A DNA stretch of 64,000 nucleotides from Tragulus kanchil (taxonomy: Eukaryota > Chordata > Mammalia > Artiodactyla > Tragulidae): positions 36,695,874 through 36,759,873 of the forward strand of contig JAIOJX010000003.1 of assembly GCA_022376925.1 (NCBI GenBank). Reading direction: 5' to 3'. The notes below the pieces were generated by a model. It was not told where the DNA came from. It did not search any database and saw only the letters and a list, made by a program, of their open reading frames with translations. The position numbers and the translations under genes were made by a program. Below are positions 1 to 11,532 of the stretch, one piece after another (position 1 is the first letter of the stretch; every line of letters starts with the position of its first letter).

Positions 1-161
1 TGGATAATGACCCCCAAGGATACCTCAGTCAGCCCTTGAGTCTCCTAGAAGCCGTCCTTCAGGAGTGCCACAACACCTTCACCGCCTGTTTCCACTCCTT
101 TTATCCAACGCCTGCCTTACAGTGGGCCTGCCTGTGCGATCTGCTGAATTGTCTGGATCAG
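1..161 (+). CDS. MYCBP2: MYCBP2 exon a (5' end cut by the window)
   Basis: The open frame from base 3 reads DNDPQGYLSQ and ends at LLNCLDQ, followed by the donor gtaatt. It is rich in Leu and Cys and is probably helical. The acceptor lies left of the window, so the true start is unknown. The exon ends on a codon boundary, matching the in-phase start of the exon at 7157. It belongs to the linker ahead of the second PHR domain; no named domain is visible. Confidence 0.9.
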
Positions 162-477
162 GTAATTTAAGTTTGTAAACTTTTAGTTGAAAATATAATA
201 TATTACTTAATGCTCTTTAAGCAAATGCATTTAAGTTGCCTCAGTCTTTCACATGTATAAAGGGTAAAGACTTAAAGAGAACTTTCTGTTTGCTTGATCC
301 TTCCTCAGTTGTAAAACTGCCAGGCGTGTTGTACAGCTGCTGGGATGCTTCTTGAGTCTATGTGTGAGCATGTTTCTAGAACAAGAGCAGCTCATGGTAG
401 CTGGCCCCTGCCATTCCCGTGTCTCCAGAACCATCAGGAGAGGGAGCTGTGAGTGAATGCTCACGTCTTCCGTCACT

Positions 478-2658
478 CATGAGGAAACTGCAGCCCTCAT
501 ACAAGTGTTTCAGGACACCTGAGCGGAATACTGGCAGAGCTCAAGGGAGAAGTAGACAAGTTCACTTAGATAGTTGGTTACTGTATGTAATTAATAGAGC
601 ATAGAACTCTTTCAGTAACTAATAGAACACCTGGACGAAAAACTAGTAGGGATACAGAAGACTTGAAGAACACTATCAATCACCTTAGCCTCATTGACAT
701 TTAGAGAACAGAATGTGCGGGTTCCATATACCTGTTCTTTTAAGGATACATGTTATGTTCACAAAGGTAGACTGGATAGTAGGCCACAAAATAAGTCTTA
801 GCAGATGTTACGAGCTTAAAATCTGCAGTGTTTTCCAACCATTTTGAATTACATTTGCAAAATTAAATTTAAAATATGTCAAGAAAAACACCAAAAAATT
901 CGAAAACAGGCAACACTTCTGAGGATAACAGTGTGAATTAAAGAAGAATTCCAAGGGAAATTAGAAATTCTTCTCAGTGACGATAAAAATATGTCACAGT
1001 TTGTGAGAAGTAACCATTGTGTTGCTTAGAGAGAAATTTATACTGGCAAAAAAGAAAAGTTTAGAATCAGTGGTCTCAATTTCTACCTTAAGAAGCCAGA
1101 AAAAAAGAGAAAATCAGATCAAACCCAATGTAAGGAGAAAACAATAAAGGAAGGAAATAAAAACGTTTAAGCATCAAAATCAGTGGAATAGAAAAATAGA
1201 GAAGATTAACAAAGTCAAAAGTTGGTTCTTTGAAAATAAAGCAGAATTTTAAAACTAGTCTGATTGACAGATGAGAGAGAAAAAGCACAAATTACCGTTA
1301 TCAGGAATGAAATTGAAATATCCCTATGATCTAGAATATCCAAGACATTAAAATATTATGAGGAGATATATTTTAAGTCTAATCAGCATCATTATATGAA
1401 CAATTTTGTATCAATAAATTATAACTTTAGATGAAGTTGACAAATTTCTTGAAAAATACAATGTAACCAAAACTGACACAACAAGAATTTAAATAATCTG
1501 AATGTTTCATGATGTTTTTTAAATTTACCACAAAGAAAACTCAGACCCCAGATACTATCTTGACATGAGGAAACTGCAGCCCTCATACAAGTGTTTCAGC
1601 CCCTGGCAAGAGCTCAAGGGAGAAGTAGACAAGTTCACTTAGATAGTTGGTTACTGTATGTAATTAATAGAGCATAGAACTCTTTCAGTAACTAATAGAA
1701 CACCTGGACGAAAAACTAGTAGGGATACAGAAGACTTGAAGAACACTATCAATCACCTTAGCCTCATTGACATTTAGAGAACAGAATGTGCGGGTTCCAT
1801 ATACCTGTTCTTTTAAGGATACATGTTATGTTCACAAAGGTAGACTGGATAGTAGGCCACAAAATAAGTCTTAGCAGATGTTACGAGCTTAAAATCTGCA
1901 GTGTTTTCCAACCATTTTGAATTACATTTGCAAAATTAAATTTAAAATATGTCAAGAAAAACACCAAAAAATTCGAAAACAGGCAACACTTCTGAGGATA
2001 ACAGTGTGAATTAAAGAAGAATTCCAAGGGAAATTAGAAATTCTTCTCAGTGACGATAAAAATATGTCACAGTTTGTGAGAAGTAACCATTGTGTTGCTT
2101 AGAGAGAAATTTATACTGGCAAAAAAGAAAAGTTTAGAATCAGTGGTCTCAATTTCTACCTTAAGAAGCCAGAAAAAAAGAGAAAATCAGATCAAACCCA
2201 ATGTAAGGAGAAAACAATAAAGGAAGGAAATAAAAACGTTTAAGCATCAAAATCAGTGGAATAGAAAAATAGAGAAGATTAACAAAGTCAAAAGTTGGTT
2301 CTTTGAAAATAAAGCAGAATTTTAAAACTAGTCTGATTGACAGATGAGAGAGAAAAAGCACAAATTACCGTTATCAGGAATGAAATTGAAATATCCCTAT
2401 GATCTAGAATATCCAAGACATTAAAATATTATGAGGAGATATATTTTAAGTCTAATCAGCATCATTATATGAACAATTTTGTATCAATAAATTATAACTT
2501 TAGATGAAGTTGACAAATTTCTTGAAAAATACAATGTAACCAAAACTGACACAACAAGAATTTAAATAATCTGAATGTTTCTATGTCCATTGAAAAAAAT
2601 TTAAAATTTATTATTTAAAACTTTACCACAAAGAAAACTCCAGACCCCAGATACTATC
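478..2658. repeat. Tandem duplication A (period about 1.08 kb)
   Basis: Bases 478-1563 and 1564-2658 carry the same sequence in the same direction. The period is 1086 at the start and 1073 after a small deletion in the second copy. Copy 1 is degraded over its last 60 bases compared with the matching 2578-2658, and copy 2 is degraded over its first 40. Intronic; likely an assembly artefact. Confidence 0.95.
860..1560 (+). mobile_element. Degenerate L1 ORF2 relic (repeated at about 1935-2698)
   Basis: A-rich + strand sequence keeps the word order of mammalian L1 ORF2, for example a region near 1140-1320 resembling the segment around KSWFFEK and the IRNEIE-type motif. The frame is full of stops. 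The same relic continues beyond the SINE at 2699 to about 3480. Recognised by eye from conserved L1 phrases; the subfamily is unknown. Confidence 0.65.
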
Positions 2659-2698
2659 ATTGGTGAAATCTACGGAACATATAAGAAGTGATTTTACA

Positions 2699-3033
2699 GG
2701 GGCTTCCCTGGTGGTCCAGTGGGTAAGGACACTGCCTTGCAGTGCAAGGGGCGCCGGTTCGATCCCTGGCCTGGGAGGATCCCACGTTCTGCGGAGCGGC
2801 TGGACCGATGTGTCCAATTACCGAGCCGGAGCACTGGAGTGCCTGCGCCCAGAGCCGGTGCTCTGTGACCACAGAGGCCACCGTGATGGGAGGCCCACAG
2901 GGGAAAAAGAAACAAGGATGGATGAAAAATGGACAAATGAAAGACCAATAGAAGTAGCCCGTCTGCTCTCCTCCCTCCCCACCTACCCCCTCCCAAAATA
3001 AATAAATAAATAAATCTTTAAAAAAAAAAAAAA
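2699..3033 (+). mobile_element. CHR-like tRNA-derived SINE, long-tail type
   Basis: The head has a Pol III A-box-like element (tggtccagtgggta) and a good B box (ggttcgatcc). The body contains gcggagcggctgga, typical of the CHR family of whales and ruminants. The tail is C-rich, then AAATA repeats and poly-A. A 13 bp target-site duplication, aagtgattttaca, flanks it at 2686-2698 and 3034-3046, which indicates a fairly recent insertion into an L1 relic. Confidence 0.88.
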
Positions 3034-3480
3034 AAGTGATTTTACAAACTCTTTCAGAAAATATAGGAGGCAACACTTCCAAACTGATTTTTCAGGTTAG
3101 CCTTATCATAGTACCAAAACCTGACAAAGGATAGTGAAAGAGAAAATACTAAAAAACAAATGTTAAAATATGGATACAAAAGTTCTAAAGACTATTATCA
3201 GATCAAATCCAGGAATATGAAATGTGTATTATACCAACTAGAGTTTATCTTAGAAATGCAAGGCTAGTTTTGCATTTAAAAATTCACGTAATTGGTATCT
3301 GAGTGGAGATTACTTGCGTATTAACTGAATGGAGAGGCAGAATTGTATGATCCTCTCAGTCAGTACAGGAAAGTGTTTGACAGCACTTACTCATTGATAA
3401 AAACACAACAAATTAAGATTTAAGGAAATTTTTTCAAATAAAAGATATTTATTAAAAAATCTAAGCTAGTGTCTTATTTA
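3034..3480 (+). mobile_element. Degenerate L1 ORF2 relic, continuation after the SINE
   Basis: This continues the L1 relic interrupted at 2699. The order of phrases (a stretch like YQNLTKD near 3105, then sequence around 3200-3300) matches L1 ORF2 downstream of the earlier segment. The frame is broken. It recurs near 4196-4645 through duplication B. Confidence 0.55.
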
Positions 3481-3861
3481 ATGGTGAAAACTAGTCTGAT
3501 TGACAGATGAGAGAGAAAAAGCACAAATTACCGTTATCAGGAATGAAATTGAAATATCCCTATGATCTAGAATATCCAAGACATTAAAATATTATGAGGA
3601 GATATATTTTAAGTCTAATCAGCATCATTATATGAACAATTTTGTATCAATAAATTATAACTTTAGATGAAGTTGACAAATTTCTTGAAAAATACAATGT
3701 AACCAAAACTGACACAACAAGAATTTAAATAATCTGAATGTTTCTATGTCCATTGAAAAAATTAAATTCATTATTTAAAACTTTACCACAAAGAAAACTC
3801 CAGACCCCAGATACTATCATTGGTGAAATCTACGGAACATATAAGAAGTGATTTTACAGGG

Positions 3862-4135
3862 GCTTCCCTGGTGGTCCAGTGGGTAAGGACACTGCCTTGC
3901 AGTGCAAGGGGCGCCGGTTCGATCCCTGGCCTGGGAGGATCCCACGTTCTGCGGAGCGGCTGGACCGATGTGTCCAATTACCGAGCCGGAGCACTGGAGT
4001 GCCTGCGCCCAGAGCCGGTGCTCTGTGACCACAGAGGCCACCGTGATGGGAGGCCCACAGGGGCCAAGGAATAAAGGATGGATGAAAAATGGACAAATGA
4101 AAGACCAGTAGAAGTGGCCCGCCTGCTCCCCTCCC

Positions 4136-4166
<31 letters not shown>

Positions 4167-4196
4167 AAAAAAAAAAATTTAAAAAAAAAAAAAAAA
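3862..4196 (+). mobile_element. Second copy of the SINE at 2699 with a homopolymer-altered tail
   Basis: Its position and flanks follow duplication B, so it is not an independent insertion. The head and body match the copy at 2699 nearly base for base. The tail differs: at 4127-4156 it is an almost pure C run and at 4157-4195 an almost pure A run, where the other copy has mixed C/T then AAATA repeats. Confidence 0.88.
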
Positions 4197-4473
4197 GTGA
4201 TTTTACAAACTCTTTCAGAAAATATAGGAGGCAACACTTCCAAACTGATTTTTCAGGTTAGCCTTATCATAGTACCAAAACCTGACAAAGGATAGTGAAA
4301 GAGAAAATACTAAAAAACAAATGTTAAAATATGGATACAAAAGTTCTAAAGACTATTATCAGATCAAATCCAGGAATATGAAATGTGTATTATACCAACT
4401 AGAGTTTATCTTAGAAATGCAAGGCTAGTTTTGCATTTAAAAATTCACGTAATTGGTATCTGAGTGGAGATTA

Positions 4474-6648
4474 CTTGCGTATTAACTGAATGGAGAGGCA
4501 GAATTGTATGATCCTCTCAGTCAGTACAGGAAAGTGTTTGACAGCACTTACTCATTGATAAAAACACAACAAATTAAGATTTAAGGAAATTTTTTCAAAT
4601 AAAAGATATTTATTAAAAAATCTAAGCTAGTGTCTTATTTAATGGTGAAATTCTGGTTGCTCCCCTAAGCTTGGGGACAAGGCACAAGGTGTCAGTTGTT
4701 GCACACTTCCGTTTACCATTGCCCTGGAAGATCTAGCACCATCCACCCCTCCCCCAACACTACCAGAGGATTCACTCTAAGAAGCAGAGCTCCTGGTGGA
4801 GTTAGAAAGGTTATTCTGGTGGGTGACATTTGGGTAGGCAACTTTGTTTACATTTTGTTATTTTTTTAACTATTTGTATATTGAATTTATATTTCCTAGA
4901 TTAAAAAAAAAAACCTTTATTTCATTGTTGTGAGAACACCTAATGTGAAATGTATCCTCCTGACACATTTTGAGTGTACAATACAGTATTGTTTGCTACA
5001 GATACTATGTTGTACTGCAGATACCTAGCATTTAACTCATCTTTCATAACTGAACCTGTTGGGCATCAGTTCTCCATTTGCCCTCCCTTCAGCCCCTGAC
5101 AGCCTCTATTCTATTCTCTGCTTCTATGAGTTTGACTATTTTAGATTCCTCAAAAAAAAAAAAAAAAAAAAAGTGGAATCATGCAGTATTTATCTTTCTG
5201 TGGCTTTCTGTGACTGGCTTATTTCACTTAGCATAGTGTCTGCCATGTTCATCCGTGCCACGTGGCAGGGTAATGATTTTACCACTTAACTCGGGTAGGA
5301 TTATTGCCTGGATGGGTGTACGACTTCCTCTTCTACTCTCTCAGCTTGCCTGTTCTGATGTGGTTGTTTCTGCCTTTGCTACTGAACAGGCTAACTTACA
5401 AACGTTGCTTTCACATATAGAAAGTTGCTTTGCTTTTACCCGGACTTTGTAACACAAACATTTGATGGACTAAGTACAGTGTGCACAATTTTTGTGAATT
5501 AAGGTATCTCTGTTGATAAGTTTTTAGTACTTTGTCATAAAATCTTAGCCGAGTGTGGTACTTTTGCGTATTAAACTTGAATGGAGAGGCAGAAATTGTA
5601 TGATCCTCTCAGTCAGTACAGGAAAGTGTTTGACAGCACTTACTCATTGATAAAAACACAACAAATTAAGATTTAAGGAAATTTTTTCAAATAAAAGATA
5701 TTTATTAAAAAATCTAAGCTAGTGTCTTATTTAATGGTGAAATTCTGGTTGCTCCCCTAAGCTTGGGGACAAGGCACAAGGTGTCAGTTGTTGCACACTT
5801 CCGTTTACCATTGCCCTGGAAGATCTAGCACCATCCACCCCTCCCCCAACACTACCAGAGGATTCACTCTAAGAAGCAGAGCTCCTGGTGGAGTTAGAAA
5901 GGTTATTCTGGTGGGTGACATTTGGGTAGGCAACTTTGTTTACATTTTGTTATTTTTTTAACTATTTGTATATTGAATTTATATTTCCTAGATTAAAAAA
6001 AAAAACCTTTATTTCATTGTTGTGAGAACACCTAATGTGAAATGTATCCTCCTGACACATTTTGAGTGTACAATACAGTATTGTTTGCTACAGATACTAT
6101 GTTGTACTGCAGATACCTAGCATTTAACTCATCTTTCATAACTGAACCTGTTGGGCATCAGTTCTCCATTTGCCCTCCCTTCAGCCCCTGACAGCCTCTA
6201 TTCTATTCTCTGCTTCTATGAGTTTGACTATTTTAGATTCCTCAAAAACAAAAAAAAAAGTGGAATCATGCAGTATTTATCTTTCTGTGGCTTTCTGTGA
6301 CTGGCTTATTTCACTTAGCATAGTGTCTGCCATGTTCATCCGTGCCACGTGGCAGGGTAATGATTTTACCACTTAACTCGGGTAGGATTATTGCCTGGAT
6401 GGGTGTACGACTTCCTCTTCTACTCTCTCAGCTTGCCTGTTCTGATGTGGTTGTTTCTGCCTTTGCTACTGAACAGGCTAACTTACAAACGTTGCTTTCA
6501 CATATAGAAAGTTGCTTTGCTTTTACCCGGACTTTGTAACACAAACATTTGATGGACTAAGTACAGTGTGCACAATTTTTGTGAATTAAGGTATCTCTGT
6601 TGATAAGTTTTTAGTACTTTGTCATAAAATCTTAGCCGAGTGTGGTAC
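4474..6648. repeat. Tandem duplication C (period about 1.09 kb)
   Basis: Bases 4474-5561 recur at 5562-6648. The join near 5561 goes from gtggta directly into ttttgcgtatta. The A run at 5152-5172 is about 20 in copy 1 but interrupted and shorter near 6245 in copy 2. Because B and C overlap, sequence near 3311, 4474 and 5566 is present three times. Confidence 0.95.
4905..5290 (-). mobile_element. Ancient L1 3' end in antisense (repeated at about 5995-6377)
   Basis: The phrase order (tgagaacacctaatgtg, a region on small Cys/Tyr-rich words, tatgagtttgactatttt, then tggcttatttcacttagca) is the reverse complement of a common old L1 3' untranslated region. It is strongly diverged, and a poly-A run now sits in the middle. 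Subfamily not assigned. Confidence 0.65.
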
Positions 6649-7156
6649 TAAATTTTAAAGTGTATAAAATGATGACGTAATTTTGTGACCTTAGTGAAAT
6701 GCTGTTGGCAGTAGCATGACAACATTATGCTACATTAACATGAACTAAATGTCTTCTTATTGTAGTACAGAATTACAGTTTAACTTATTATTTGAGGAAA
6801 TTAGTTTTAGTGCTTGTTACTGAGAGTGACTTTCATGTATAATAACTGGGACCTTTTTGATGTCATCTTGGGGAATCGTATGGGAGAGGACTGTGATTCT
6901 AAGGATCTATAAAGTTATAAATAGTACAAGAAGCCAATTTTTCTTGACTATATTTAATAATTTTCCTACTTCGTTGGGTAGTAATTTTATTGTGTATAAG
7001 TGCATTGATATAATATTATTCTGTAACAAGATAAAGTGACTGAGTGCTAGAAAATTTGGGGGAAGATTTAAGGTTGTTTGCCTTTTATGTATGCCAAAAC
7101 TTGGATTAGATTGATGCAGTATTTCTTTGGTTGGGTGCATATTTTTGTTTTTAAAG

Positions 7157-7378
7157 GATATCCAAGAGGCAAACTTCAAGACATCCAGTAGTCGACTCCT
7201 GGCAGCTGTGATGTCAGCTCTGTGTCACACATCGGTGAAGCTGACGTCTATCTTCCCTATCGCCTATGATGGAGAAGTTCTGCTGCGGTCAATTGTTAAA
7301 CAAGTTAGCACCGAGAATGACTCCACACTGGTTCACCGATTTCCCCTTTTGGTAGCACATATGGAGAAACTCAGCCAG
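7157..7378 (+). CDS. MYCBP2: MYCBP2 exon b
   Basis: 222 nt, 74 codons, reading DIQEANFKTSSSRLL through LVAHMEKLSQ. The acceptor follows the T-rich tract tttttgtttttaaag and the donor is gtacgg. Both ends are phase 0. The residues alternate Leu/Val/Ile with charged residues, as expected for an all-helical armadillo-like stretch ahead of the second PHR domain. That fold is an inference; no motif is diagnostic. Confidence 0.95.
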
Positions 7379-7590
7379 GTACGGAAGTAAATGAGCTTTA
7401 AAACATTTTGTAGAGCATTTTGGTATGTTAACATAAATATTATAGAACAGTAGTCATAGGAAACATTGTTCAGTCACTGCTTCTGGTTTATTAGAAAGCA
7501 TTGCAGAGAAATATTAAACTTGCATGAAACCATGTATAATTACTACTGAATTGATGATTGCTACCAAGTAATCTTTAAAAATTAAAGAAA

Positions 7591-7883
7591 CGGGCTTCCC
7601 TGGTGGTCCAGTGGGTAAAGAGTCCACCTTGCAGTGCAAGGGGCACTGGTTCAATACCTGGCCCAGGAAGATCCCACGTGCCGCTGAACGGCTAGGCCAA
7701 TATGTCCAATTAGGAGCTGGCTCTCTGGAGCACATGAGCCCGAAGCTGGTGCCTAGCAGCGAGAGGGGCCACTGCAATGGGGGGCCCACACAGGCCAAAG
7801 AATGAAGATGGATGAAAAGAAATGGATAAAAAAATCAATAAAAGAGGCCAAAAAAATAAATTGTAAAAAAAAAAAAAAAAAAA
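7591..7883 (+). mobile_element. CHR-like SINE, short-tail type
   Basis: Same tRNA-derived head as the element at 2699, with the A-box region tggtccagtgggtaaag and a decayed B box (ggttcaatacc). The body ends in gaatgaagatggatgaaaa, then an A-rich tail without the C-rich block. No clear target-site duplication. It is more diverged than the long-tail copies. Confidence 0.85.
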
Positions 7884-8700
7884 GGTATATACCCAATTAA
7901 GTTTAAAACAAAAAAAATTGAAGAAAAAAATGGATAGAAAATAGAACAGTTACACGAGTTATTGTACAGTAGCAATTTTAAAGTTGATTGAAGCAACAGA
8001 AAAATTTATGAGTGGTAATTTTCAATGATATATAGAAACAAAACCGAACAATAGTGGAATGGGAAGAAAATTTGCAGTTGATATAATACTTTTGTAGGAT
8101 CCCAGTAGAAATAATAAAAATAAATATGAGGGACTTTTAGAGAGTAAGCCAACATGGGAAAATTTTTCAGCCTTTCTAGTTATTACTAGTTATTACATGT
8201 GGATGAAAGTTCTATCAAGGTATCAATATATTTGTAAAAACTCAGGAAAAAAATCATTTTTTTCTCTTATAAAATTCTTTGCTGCCGAGACTGAGGAAAT
8301 CACTAAACTTATAGATGGTTCATAGCTTTATGTACTGTAAGTAATCCTTTTCTTTCAATCTTCTAGCAAGTGTTTTTCATGTACCTGCTGTTTACTAGGC
8401 ATTCATTAGGTACTAGTTGAGACAGAAATTAAGAGGGGATCCATAACCTGGAAGGTATTTTTAAAAGATGAGTTGTTGATTCAAGTGGTATATGTGATGA
8501 ATATTTACAAATGAAATTATCTGAGGAAGTGATTGTACGACTAAAGCTATATATTTATTTTATTAAAAGAAAAAATGGAAAACTTACTTAGAGCCTTAAG
8601 TGTCCATCATTGGGTGAAATAGTTGAATTTGAATATGTCAACTTGATAAAATACGGTTCTATCAGTCATTAAAAGTAACTATTTACATTTAATATCAAGG

Positions 8701-8995
8701 CGGGCTTCCCTGGTGGTCCAGTGGGTAAAGAGTCCACCTTGCAGTGCAAGGGGCACTGGTTCAATACCTGGCCCAGGAAGATCCCACGTGCCGCTGAACG
8801 GCTAGGCCAATATGTCCAATTAGGAGCTGGCTCTCTGGAGCACATGAGCCCGAAGCTGGTGCCTAGCAGCGAGAGGGGCCACTGCAATGGGGGGCCCACA
8901 CAGGCCAAAGAATGAAGATGGATGAAAAGAAATGGATAAAAAAATCAATAAAAGAGGCCAAAAAAATAAATTGTAAAAAAAAAAAAAAAAAAAAG
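8701..8995 (+). mobile_element. Second copy of the SINE at 7591
   Basis: Present only because of duplication D; it is the same insertion copied with its right flank. It has one more A in the tail. It should not be counted as an independent SINE. Confidence 0.88.
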
Positions 8996-9684
8996 GTATA
9001 TACCCAATTAAGTTTAAAACAAAAAAAATTGAAGAAAAAAATGGATAGAAAATAGAACAGTTACACGAGTTATTGTACAGTAGCAATTTTAAAGTTGATT
9101 GAAGCAACAGAAAAATTTATGAGTGGTAATTTTCAATGATATATAGAAACAAAACCGAACAATAGTGGAATGGGAAGAAAATTTGCAGTTGATATAATAC
9201 TTTTGTAGGATCCCAGTAGAAATAATAAAAATAAATATGAGGGACTTTTAGAGAGTAAGCCAACATGGGAAAATTTTTCAGCCTTTCTAGTTATTACTAG
9301 TTATTACATGTGGATGAAAGTTCTATCAAGGTATCAATATATTTGTAAAAACTCAGGAAAAAAATCATTTTTTTCTCTTATAAAATTCTTTGCTGCCGAG
9401 ACTGAGGAAATCACTAAACTTATAGATGGTTCATAGCTTTATGTACTGTAAGTAATCCTTTTCTTTCAATCTTCTAGCAAGTGTTTTTCATGTACCTGCT
9501 GTTTACTAGGCATTCATTAGGTACTAGTTGAGACAGAAATTAAGAGGGGATCCATAACCTGGAAGGTATTTTTAAAAGATGAGTTGTTGATTCAAGTGGT
9601 ATATGTGATGAATATTTACAAATGAAATTATCTGAGGAAGTGATTGTACGACTAAAGCTATATATTTATTTTATTAAAAGAAAA

Positions 9685-10030
9685 AATGGAAAACTTACTT
9701 AGAGCCTTAAGTGTCCATCATTGGGTGAAATAGTTGAATTTGAATATGTCAACTTGATAAAATACGGTTCTATCAGTCATTAAAAGTAACTATTTACATT
9801 TAATATCAAGGCAAATGTTTTAAGTTTTTAAAATAAAAAGTCAGAAACCAAGGTGTGTGTGTGTATGTATATATATATATACACTATGGTGATAAACTAT
9901 GTAAAATATATGTGCAAAAACGTATGTATTTTGGAAGAGAATATAGGAAGTAAGGATAATGTTTGGGTGATAAAATTATGGATAAACTTCATTTTTCTTT
10001 TGGGATTCCTTTTAGTGTTATACTGTTTTC
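9685..10030 (+). mobile_element. Old L1 3' end relic
   Basis: Phrases such as taagtgtccatcattgggtg and the following sequence resemble the 3' part of old L1 elements on the + strand. The first part also appears at about 8575-8700 through duplication D. Strongly diverged; assigned by eye only. Confidence 0.45.
9852..9893. repeat. TG/TA microsatellite
   Basis: A (TG)n run passes into (TA)n within about 40 bases. It lies in the tail region of an L1 relic and is probably polymorphic in length. Confidence 0.9.
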
Positions 10031-11340
10031 CTTAAAAATACAGTAAAATTTCAAAATATTAAAAACATTTTTTGAGAACTACTAACATTTGATAATTATT
10101 AAAATTAGTAATTACATATTTACATGCCTATTAATATTCTGAGACAATATATACTGATTAGTATGTATTCTTCTGCCTGCTTCTTAATGGATAATATAGA
10201 ATTCTACCATTTAAGTCATTTAAATCAAATATACTGACACTCTCGACTCCATGTTAAAATGTTATGGGAAGCTTCTTATATTGATCTTTTAATTACTGGT
10301 TAGAAACTAAGTGGAAGTAAGTAGATAAAATGCACTCTGCACATTGCCCATGCCTCACTTCCCAAAGATAAGCCCTGTGGATTACTAAATAGGGAATACA
10401 GTTGGGAACTGAGTTTCATCCAGAAGTAATTTTGTGAGATGTTCCAGAAAGTAAAGAGTTTGGAGAATTGAAGTGATATGAGATAAAATAATTATAATTT
10501 TTAAAATAATCTGGAATTGATTTTTTTAAGCCATGAAAATTTAATAACTTAAGATACTGACCTAAATGTTATGAAGAGAGAATAGAAATAAAGATTGAAG
10601 AATATCTCTAAGTGACTTTATTTTCAGCGTAAGACTGGTCATTAACAAAGTATGAGACAAAGATTATACACATTGTTAAGCGTAATTCATATTTTCCTCT
10701 TTTTTCTGGGGAAAAAAGTATTTTCCTGTTGGTCTTTAATGGGACTGATTTCTTATTTTGGAAGTTTTTCGTTGGTAGGGGTGGGAATTTCTTATCTTCA
10801 CTTTTGAAATCGAGTAGGAATTGTAAAGCTGCACAGTTTATTATAGCAGTCCATGTTTCTGTTCCATGAATGTAGAGAAAGCATTTTACTAGAAAATAGA
10901 TTTCTATTGCTCAGTTGCTTTGCGTTTAAATCAGAAGTCATTATATTATTTCATACTAGGAATTGCTTCATATCAGAAATACTTATCTCATTTTGGAATC
11001 TTGTCCTGCCAAAATAGCTTTTTAAATAGGAACTTTTTTCTGTCATCTGTGATTGTTACTGAAAAGTCACATAGGAGGGTAAGTGAAAATGACTCAAGGC
11101 TTAATAAGAACACAGACATTTTACAAACATGTGGTACTTTTACAATACCCATAGACTAGTAATTTGAGAAAGAACTCCGTGAAAAGTAGGCATAGTGACT
11201 CCATGTACAACTGGATTGGTACATAGATGCAGACTCAAATCTGGATTCTAAAGCTGTCTTCTAGAAAACAAGACTTTGCAACTGAGTACTCATGCGAAGG
11301 AAAAGAAAGCAGTCTCTTAGAACTTCTTCATGTGTCATAG

Positions 11341-11532
11341 AATGAAGAGAATATCTCAGGGATGACAAGCTTCCGTGAAGTCCTGGAGAAGATGCTGGTG
11401 ATTGTGGTGCTCCCGGTCCGGAACAGCCTGAGGAGAGAGAACGAGCTCTTCTCCTCCCACCTGGTCTCCAGCACCTGTGGGCTGCTGGCCAGCATCGTCA
11501 GCGAGCTGACGGCCTCGGCCCTGGGGTCTGAG
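11341..11532 (+). CDS. MYCBP2: MYCBP2 exon c
   Basis: 192 nt, 64 codons, from NEENISGMTSFREVL to SELTASALGSE. Acceptor tgtgtcatag, donor gtaagg, both phase 0. The segment contains VLEKMLVIVVLPVRNSLRRE, a hydrophobic helix-rich stretch leading into the second PHR domain. G+C is much higher than in the flanking introns, and the exon is fully open. The start at aatgaagag is set by the AG and by frame continuity with exon b (KLSQ then NEEN). Confidence 0.95.

Larger units (their letters stand above)
2324..4649. repeat. Tandem duplication B (period about 1.16 kb)
   Basis: Bases 2324-3486 recur at 3487-4649, including the whole SINE with both flanks. The left part also overlaps duplication A, so bases 2324-2580 exist three times (near 1251, 2324 and 3487). 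The copies are nearly identical except in the SINE tail, where copy 2 becomes long C and A runs. Confidence 0.95.
162..7156 (+). other. MYCBP2: Intron between exons a and b
   Basis: About 7 kb with no coding exon. It holds degenerate L1 ORF2 relics (roughly 860-3480), a CHR-like SINE, an old L1 3' end read in antisense (about 4905-5290), and three chained 1.1 kb duplications. Removing the duplicated copies would leave an intron of roughly 3.6 kb. The last 500 bases before the acceptor are A+T-rich with nothing I recognise. Confidence 0.85.
7591..9811. repeat. Tandem duplication D (period 1110)
   Basis: Bases 7591-8700 recur at 8701-9811. Copy 1 starts exactly at the first base of a SINE, and copy 2 begins at the same base after the sequence aatatcaagg. 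The copies differ by little beyond one A in the poly-A run. Confidence 0.95.
7379..11340 (+). other. MYCBP2: Intron between exons b and c
   Basis: Contains duplication D with a SINE at its left edge, relics of an L1 3' end near 8575-8700 and 9685-10030, and a short microsatellite. From about 10040 to 11340 I see only A+T-rich unique sequence with no recognisable repeat or exon. Confidence 0.8.

Noticed and set aside
2657..4243. Group of 60-140 codon frames in both directions
   Set aside because: All are translations of the SINE and its duplicated image (recurring words such as WVRTLPCSARGAGSIPG). They appear at every CHR-like copy in the window and are not genes.
478..6648. Regular repeats that could suggest a CRISPR-like or satellite array
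   Set aside because: Units are over 1 kb of intron sequence with no short repeat-spacer structure, and each pair duplicates different sequence. Not an array.
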